From NCBI GenBank assembly GCA_005884715.1, contig VAZZ01000039.1, forward strand, positions 34,773 through 43,039: a stretch of DNA of 8,267 nt, in the 5' to 3' direction. Shown here piece after piece: positions 6,487-8,267 of the stretch (position 1 is the first letter of the stretch; every line of letters starts with the position of its first letter). A program made the position numbers and the translations under genes. The stretch is from Alphaproteobacteria bacterium. GTDB lineage: Bacteria; Pseudomonadota; Alphaproteobacteria; Rhizobiales; Aestuariivirgaceae. The notes under the pieces are model-generated. The model searched no databases and was not told where the DNA came from. It worked only from the letters and a program-made list of their open reading frames with translations.

Positions 6487-6840
6487 CTAGCCATTGATGG
6501 CGCCGACATCGAAAGTGAGCGACGGCCAGCGATTCTGGCTCACCGCCACAAGCCCGTCGTGGAGCTCGACCTGGGTGGCGCGCAGATTGGGTTCGTGGCG
6601 CGCCCCTTCGCCCACCCCCACCAGCGCATTCATCTCTTCCGATCCAAGACCGACGAGGCCACGCGGTCGATGATATTTGAAGCTCCGACCGAAGACGCGC
6701 TGCCCGTTGGCTAGAACAGCTGATGCAAGCGTATCGCCGGCGAAGCCGGTCATAGACTGCCCGTCGAAAGTGAAGCTCACTTTCTTGCTGCGGTCGATGA
6801 GGCGTCCGCCTTGGCCCAGACGATAGGGCTTGCCGCTCAT
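6487..6840 (-). CDS. soxA: SoxA segment 1: N-terminal Fer2-like domain (117 aa)
   Basis: This is the first open stretch of soxA, starting MSGKPYRLGQGG. It includes SFTFDGQSMTGFAGDTLASA and GRSFKYHRPRG, the classic N-terminal domain of sarcosine oxidase alpha subunits, with a 2Fe-2S ferredoxin-like fold. It contains no cysteine, so it cannot hold an iron-sulfur cluster; this is normal for the heterotetrameric oxidase, unlike the related HcnA and octopine-oxidase small subunits. It ends at TAG 6489-6487 just after FDVGAING, at the joint to the next domain. If translated alone it would resemble a stand-alone Fer2_4-type small subunit in size. The ATGA overlap with soxD indicates coupled translation. 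Confidence 0.75.
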   Translation of the reverse strand: MSGKPYRLGQGGRLIDRSKKVSFTFDGQSMTGFAGDTLASAVLANGQRVFGRSFKYHRPRGLVGLGSEEMNALVGVGEGARHEPNLRATQVELHDGLVAVSQNRWPSLTFDVGAING

Positions 6841-7208
6841 GAGGATTTTCCTTTGCGCGCAGGCTGGACGGCAGCGAGCTTGTCCTTGAAGAAGGAAGCC
6901 CATTCGCCGGTCGCTGCTTCCATCAGCGCGCGCGGCGGCAGCTCGGTGATGCCGTAGGTGCCCTTGAAATCCATGGTCAGCGTATCGCGCACCGCATGGA
7001 ACCACTTGCCGCAGCCGCGATCGCAGCGCCATCGTTCGAAATGCAGGCCCTTGGGATTGCGGCGCATGAACAGATAGTCGCGCTGCGCCGCGTCGCTCAC
7101 ACTGGCGGGGTCCTCGGTGGCCGGCCGCCTGATATGCGCCTCGCCGCCATAATGGAAATCCGTCTCGTCGCCCTCGGCACCACAGACCGGGCAGTGAACG
7201 ATCAGCAT
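6837..7208 (-). CDS. soxD: Sarcosine oxidase, delta subunit
   Basis: This 123-residue subunit starts MLIVHCPVCG. SoxD is the small zinc-binding subunit of the heterotetrameric sarcosine oxidase and sits on the alpha subunit. Cys6 and Cys9 (CPVC) and Cys66 (GCGKWF) match three of the known zinc ligands. The fourth, a His four residues before the last Cys in the structurally studied enzyme, is Cys62 here (RWRCDRGC), with His56 as another nearby candidate. YLFMRRNPKGLHFERW and FHAVRDTLT are typical of the family. The start at 7208 is set by AGGAG 9 nt upstream and a normal family length, rather than the upstream in-frame ATG at 7268, which lies inside soxB. The gene begins 28 nt after soxB and its TGA overlaps the soxA ATG. 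Confidence 0.93.
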   Translation of the reverse strand: MLIVHCPVCGAEGDETDFHYGGEAHIRRPATEDPASVSDAAQRDYLFMRRNPKGLHFERWRCDRGCGKWFHAVRDTLTMDFKGTYGITELPPRALMEAATGEWASFFKDKLAAVQPARKGKSS

Positions 7209-7217
7209 GAACGCGTA

Positions 7218-7222
7218 CTCCT
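7218..7222 (-). promoter_or_regulatory. Ribosome binding site of soxD
   Basis: AGGAG on the - strand lies 9 nt before ATG 7208, in the 28-nt gap after soxB. It decides the soxD start against the upstream in-frame ATG at 7268. Confidence 0.55.
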
Positions 7223-7236
7223 GCGTGCCATCATCA

Positions 7237-8267
7237 TTAATGCGCCACCGCGGCGGCGACGCTTTCATCGATCAGGCGACCCTCGATGAAGCGGTTGAGG
7301 CCGAAAGGCTCGGCGATCGGATGCGGCCGGTCATTGGCGATCGTATCGGCGAAGACGAAGCCCGAGCCCGGAATGGACTTGAAGCCGCCGGTGCCCCAGC
7401 CGCAATTGACATAGAGCCCCTCCACATCGGTCTTGCCGATGATGGGCGAGCGGTCGCCCGTCATGTCGACGATGCCCCCCCACATGCGCAGCATCCTGAG
7501 GCGCGAAATGATTGGAAAAGTCTCGACCAGCGCCGTCACCGTATGTTCGAGAGCCGGGAAGGAGCCACGTTGCGAGTAGTTGTTGTAGGGATCGGTGCCG
7601 CCGCCCACCACCAGTTCGCCCTTGTCCGACTGGCTCAGATAGCCATGTACCGTATTCGCCATCACCACGCAGTCGAGCACCGGCTTGATCGGTTCCGACA
7701 CCAGCGCCTGCAGGCAGAGACTTTCAATTGGCAGCCTGAGGCCTGCGGTCTGCACGATGGTCGAGACGTGGCCTGCGGTGACGACCCCGATCTTCTTCGT
7801 CTTGATGAAGCCTTTCGACGTTTCGAGTCCGGCGACCTTGGCCCCGTCGCGGCGGATCGAGAGGACTTCGCAATTCTGGATGATATCGACGCCCAAGCTG
7901 TCAGCGCCCCTCGCATAGCCCCAGGCCACGGCGTCGTGACGTCCGGTACCGCCGCGCGGCTGGTAATAGGCGCCGAGGATCGGATAGCGGCAATTGGGAT
8001 CGTCATTGATGATGGGAGCGATCTTCTTGACTTCTTCCGGCGTGATCATCCGGCAGTCGAGGCCGGCGAGGCGGTTGGCATGGGCGGTCCGCTTGAAGGC
8101 CCTGAATTCATGCTCGGTTTGGCACAGCATCATCACGCCGCGCGGCGAGAACATCACATTGAAATTGAGGTCGCGGGAGAGGTCTTCATAGAGCGAGCGA
8201 GCGAGCTCATAGATGGCGATCGAGGGATCCTGCAGGTAATTCGAGCGGATGATGGTGGTGTTGCGGC
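7237..8267 (-). CDS. soxB: Sarcosine oxidase, beta subunit (5' end outside window)
   Basis: About 342 codons of the C-terminal part are present. The frame stays open to the right edge through RNTTIIRSNYLQDPS, so ATG 8157 is internal, and roughly 70-80 N-terminal residues including the FAD-binding GxGxxG are off the window. SoxB is a DAO-family flavoprotein and holds the sarcosine dehydrogenation site. Visible landmarks are VMFSPRGVMMLCQTEHE, PRGGTGRHDAVAWGYARGA, GYLSQSDKGELVVGG, RMWGGIVDMTGDRSPIIG and NCGWGTGGFKSIPGSG. The His in GRHDAVAW corresponds to the residue that covalently binds FMN in the studied enzyme. It ends in TAA and appears intact as far as seen. It is the first sox gene visible; any promoter lies outside the window. 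Confidence 0.95.
   Translation of the reverse strand, partial: RNTTIIRSNYLQDPSIAIYELARSLYEDLSRDLNFNVMFSPRGVMMLCQTEHEFRAFKRTAHANRLAGLDCRMITPEEVKKIAPIINDDPNCRYPILGAYYQPRGGTGRHDAVAWGYARGADSLGVDIIQNCEVLSIRRDGAKVAGLETSKGFIKTKKIGVVTAGHVSTIVQTAGLRLPIESLCLQALVSEPIKPVLDCVVMANTVHGYLSQSDKGELVVGGGTDPYNNYSQRGSFPALEHTVTALVETFPIISRLRMLRMWGGIVDMTGDRSPIIGKTDVEGLYVNCGWGTGGFKSIPGSGFVFADTIANDRPHPIAEPFGLNRFIEGRLIDESVAAAVAH

Larger units (their letters stand above)
3853..6840 (-). pseudogene. soxA: Sarcosine oxidase alpha subunit, frame interrupted by two in-frame TAG codons
   Basis: From ATG 6840 to TGA 3853-3855 the frame runs 996 codons with no frameshift and reads as a full SoxA: N-terminal Fer2-like domain, FAD/NAD-binding core, SoxA A3-like linker and GcvT-like C-terminus. 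Two amber codons interrupt it, at 6489-6487 (…GAING-TAG-ISRF…) and 5043-5041 (…TTFRPP-TAG-NLFLPV…). Intact family members are about 960-1000 residues. ATG 6840 overlaps the soxD stop (ATGA) and has AAGG 9 nt upstream, so the start is normal. SoxA carries the non-covalent FAD and NAD and, with SoxB, a covalent FMN; it oxidises sarcosine and binds folate for the C1 unit. The protein sequence between and after the stops is well conserved, so any inactivation is recent. Suppression, read-through or sequence error are alternatives. The three open segments are listed separately. Confidence 0.7.

Noticed and set aside
3853..6840. Pyrrolysine or global TAG reassignment as the cause of the soxA ambers
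   Set aside because: The ABC ATPase, regulator and soxG all use TAG as ordinary terminal stops, and SoxA is not a known pyrrolysine protein. Nothing in the window supports a dedicated decoding system, though a suppressor tRNA elsewhere cannot be ruled out.
3853..6840. soxA as three established separate genes
   Set aside because: The split matches domain borders, but no Shine-Dalgarno-like sequence precedes either internal start, and conserved residues lie between each TAG and the next start codon.
1..8267. tRNA, rRNA, CRISPR array, insertion sequence or prophage
   Set aside because: No cloverleaf, regularly spaced repeat array, transposase or integrase was seen on either strand.

Overview
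The window looks like GC-rich alphaproteobacterial chromosome, most likely from a Hyphomicrobiales (rhizobial-type) soil or plant-associated bacterium. This rests on gene content and protein style: a heterotetrameric sarcosine oxidase operon in the order B-D-A-G, an FrcA/FrcC-like sugar ABC importer, and a GATase-1/AraC-type regulator. It also rests on a short palindromic intergenic repeat of a kind common in Alphaproteobacteria. The assignment is an inference; no rRNA or other marker gene is present.

Left end (1-880, + strand): the last 42 codons of a sugar ABC permease, overlapped by the GTG start of its ATP-binding partner. Positions 881-1097 hold no gene but contain a 103-bp composite inverted repeat (926-1028) and a hairpin just beyond the end of the next gene.

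Middle (1098-3178): a GATase-1-like/AraC transcription regulator on the - strand and a divergent methylenetetrahydrofolate-reductase-like gene on the + strand. The roughly 200-bp divergent region carries two GTCGCAA direct repeats exactly 21 bp apart and several short palindromes, and is the obvious place for the regulator to act.

Right (3249-8267, - strand): soxB (5' end outside the window), soxD, soxA and soxG, tightly packed with ATGA-type or 8-nt overlaps. The complex oxidatively demethylates sarcosine to glycine and passes the C1 unit to tetrahydrofolate as 5,10-methylene-THF. The neighbouring MetF-like enzyme would act on that C1 pool, so regulator, MetF-like enzyme and oxidase form a plausible methylated-glycine (glycine betaine/dimethylglycine/sarcosine) catabolic module.

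The main surprise is soxA. Its frame runs without a frameshift for 996 codons (6840 to 3853) but is interrupted by two in-frame amber (TAG) codons. They fall almost exactly at its domain joints: between the N-terminal Fer2-like domain and the FAD/NAD-binding core, and between that core and the GcvT-like C-terminal domain. The second TAG also lies where a conserved linker of about a dozen residues seems to be missing. The gene is therefore either a very young pseudogene, a sequencing or assembly artefact, a suppressed or read-through gene, or a gene caught splitting into three subunits. No good ribosome binding site precedes either internal segment, which favours decay or suppression over a working split.
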